The notes under the pieces are model-generated. The model made no database searches. It saw nothing but the letters and a program-made list of their open reading frames with translations, and was not told the origin of the DNA. Positions 15,001 to 15,638 of a DNA stretch of 15,638 nt are shown one piece after another. The position numbers were made by a program, and so were the translations under genes. Every line of letters begins with the position of its first letter. Positions within the stretch are counted from its first letter, which is position 1. This DNA is from CAZYTO01 sp964650405 (lineage in GTDB: Bacteria > Acidobacteriota > Thermoanaerobaculia > Gp7-AA8). The stretch lies in assembly GCA_964650405.1 (NCBI GenBank), contig CAZYTO010000125.1, forward strand, positions 1 through 15,638. Reading direction: 5' to 3'.

Positions 15001-15638
15001 GACCACGACGCAAGAATAGCCGGAGACGGTCTGGCTTTTCTTTCTCCGCCACGCCGGACGCCACACGCACTGGTGAGAGCAGGTTGCGTGTTTCCCACGC
15101 CGCTCCGGCCGGAGCTTGCGGGTCGTGGCGCGCCGGTCCGTCACAGGCCATCCAGGTAGGCGCTGCATGCCACCGCCGGGTGGCGTGAATGCCAAGAAGA
15201 ACGCCGCCGGTGACACTTTTTGACACCCGCACCACTTTTTCTCGCACGGGCACGAGATTTTCTGGCACCGTCACGAGTTTTTCTGGCACTCGTACGAGAT
15301 TTGGGGCAACGGTTACGAAGTTTCGGGCAAGTCGTGCGATTTTTTTGGCACCGGTACAATTTCTGTGCGGCGGACTTTTTTTCGCATCGACGCGAAGTTT
15401 TCTCGAAACCGTGCGGAAAAAAAGGCAAGACGGCTCTGAATCTCACGCGATTTGCTCGAAACTTCGCAAACTTGCGAGGTCCTTTCTCACGCGTGTCACG
15501 GAATCTGCCAAAACAGCGGCTATTTCCCCATTCACGCCAGCGGATTTCGCATTCGTTGCGGTTGTCTTGCCACGGCGCCCGGAAACTTAGTACTCCATTC
15601 GGTAAGTTTGGTCACGGGGAGTAAGCTGTAAGCAGAGG
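15001..15638. other. 638-bp non-coding region upstream of the glycosyltransferase operon
   Basis: I find no convincing gene. Several open frames cross it on both strands, but they owe their apparent repeats (7-residue periods) to the 21-bp DNA repeat and show no recognisable domain. No strong promoter for the GT2 gene stands out; TATTCT on the minus strand about 15-20 nt before ATG 15000 is weak. A short stem, GCCACC-gccg-GGTGGC at 15169-15184, could be a terminator or operator, but no T-run follows on either strand. From about 15430 to the end I see nothing definite. Confidence 0.6.
15217..15423. repeat. Degenerate ~21-bp tandem repeat with phased T-tracts
   Basis: T-runs of 3-7 bases start at 15217, 15236, 15258, 15278, 15300, 15321, 15340, 15360, 15376 and 15398, with an A7 run at 15417. 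Most spacings are 19-22 bp. Between the runs a shared motif reads roughly (C)TGGCACCGGTACGAG (TGGCACCGTCACGAG, TGGCACTCGTACGAG, GGGCAACGGTTACGAAG, TGGCACCGGTACAA). A 21-bp period equals two helical turns, so this should be intrinsically curved DNA. Because 21 is seven codons, every frame shows 7-residue repeats. Confidence 0.8.

Noticed and set aside
15217..15423. CRISPR array
   Set aside because: Units are about 21 bp, degenerate and contiguous; there are no unique spacers of regular length between identical repeats.
15141..15624. Open frames on both strands with heptad-like repeats (for example FSGTRTR, ARKSRAR)
   Set aside because: A 21-bp DNA repeat gives 7-residue periods in every frame, so the pattern says nothing about coding. 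No frame has a good ribosome site or domain.

Overview
This is a high-GC bacterial window. Two compositional patches stand out: a more AT-rich stretch at about 2500-3830 and the non-coding right end. The gene style (a Peptidase-MA-type gluzincin with signal peptide, giant Rhs proteins carrying bacterial Ig-like repeats, strings of small glycosyltransferases, some non-ATG starts) suggests a soil or sediment Gram-negative bacterium. Acidobacteriota is my best guess, but this is inference and no marker gene is present.

Layout. (1) 1-967, minus: the N-terminal part of an exported zinc metallopeptidase that runs off the left edge. (2) 1096-1533, plus: an unrecognised 145-aa protein. It is convergent with (3) 1530-2318, minus, a class I SAM-dependent methyltransferase; the two stop codons share one CTAG. 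(4) 2496-11435, minus: a polymorphic-toxin-like operon. Its first gene is a giant Rhs/YD-repeat protein of about 2,700 aa (3269-11338 plus an out-of-frame signal peptide at 11339-11435). It ends in a cysteine-rich tip with an HExxH motif and is coupled through an ATGA overlap to a small lipoprotein (2916-3272). A small membrane-anchored protein follows (2496-2888). The tip and both small genes lie in the AT-richer patch, as expected for an exchangeable toxin/immunity cassette. (5) 11436-11693: the upstream region of the Rhs operon, with an extended -10-like site, a perfect 14-bp palindrome and a larger inverted repeat. (6) 11694-15000, minus: three glycosyltransferases (GT2, GT4, CgeB-like) joined by two 4-bp start/stop overlaps, so one transcription unit probably making a surface glycan. 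(7) 15001-15638: no credible gene, but a run of T-tracts spaced about 21 bp apart inside a degenerate tandem repeat.

How it may work together. The Rhs protein would be exported by Sec. About 1,090 residues of Ig-like domains and four 167-aa beta-rich repeats are inserted between the YD-repeat body and the Rhs core, perhaps as a surface-binding module. The C-terminal tip would be the effector, and the lipoprotein the leading immunity candidate. The neighbouring glycosyltransferases are a separate surface-glycan unit; any functional link to the Rhs protein is speculation.
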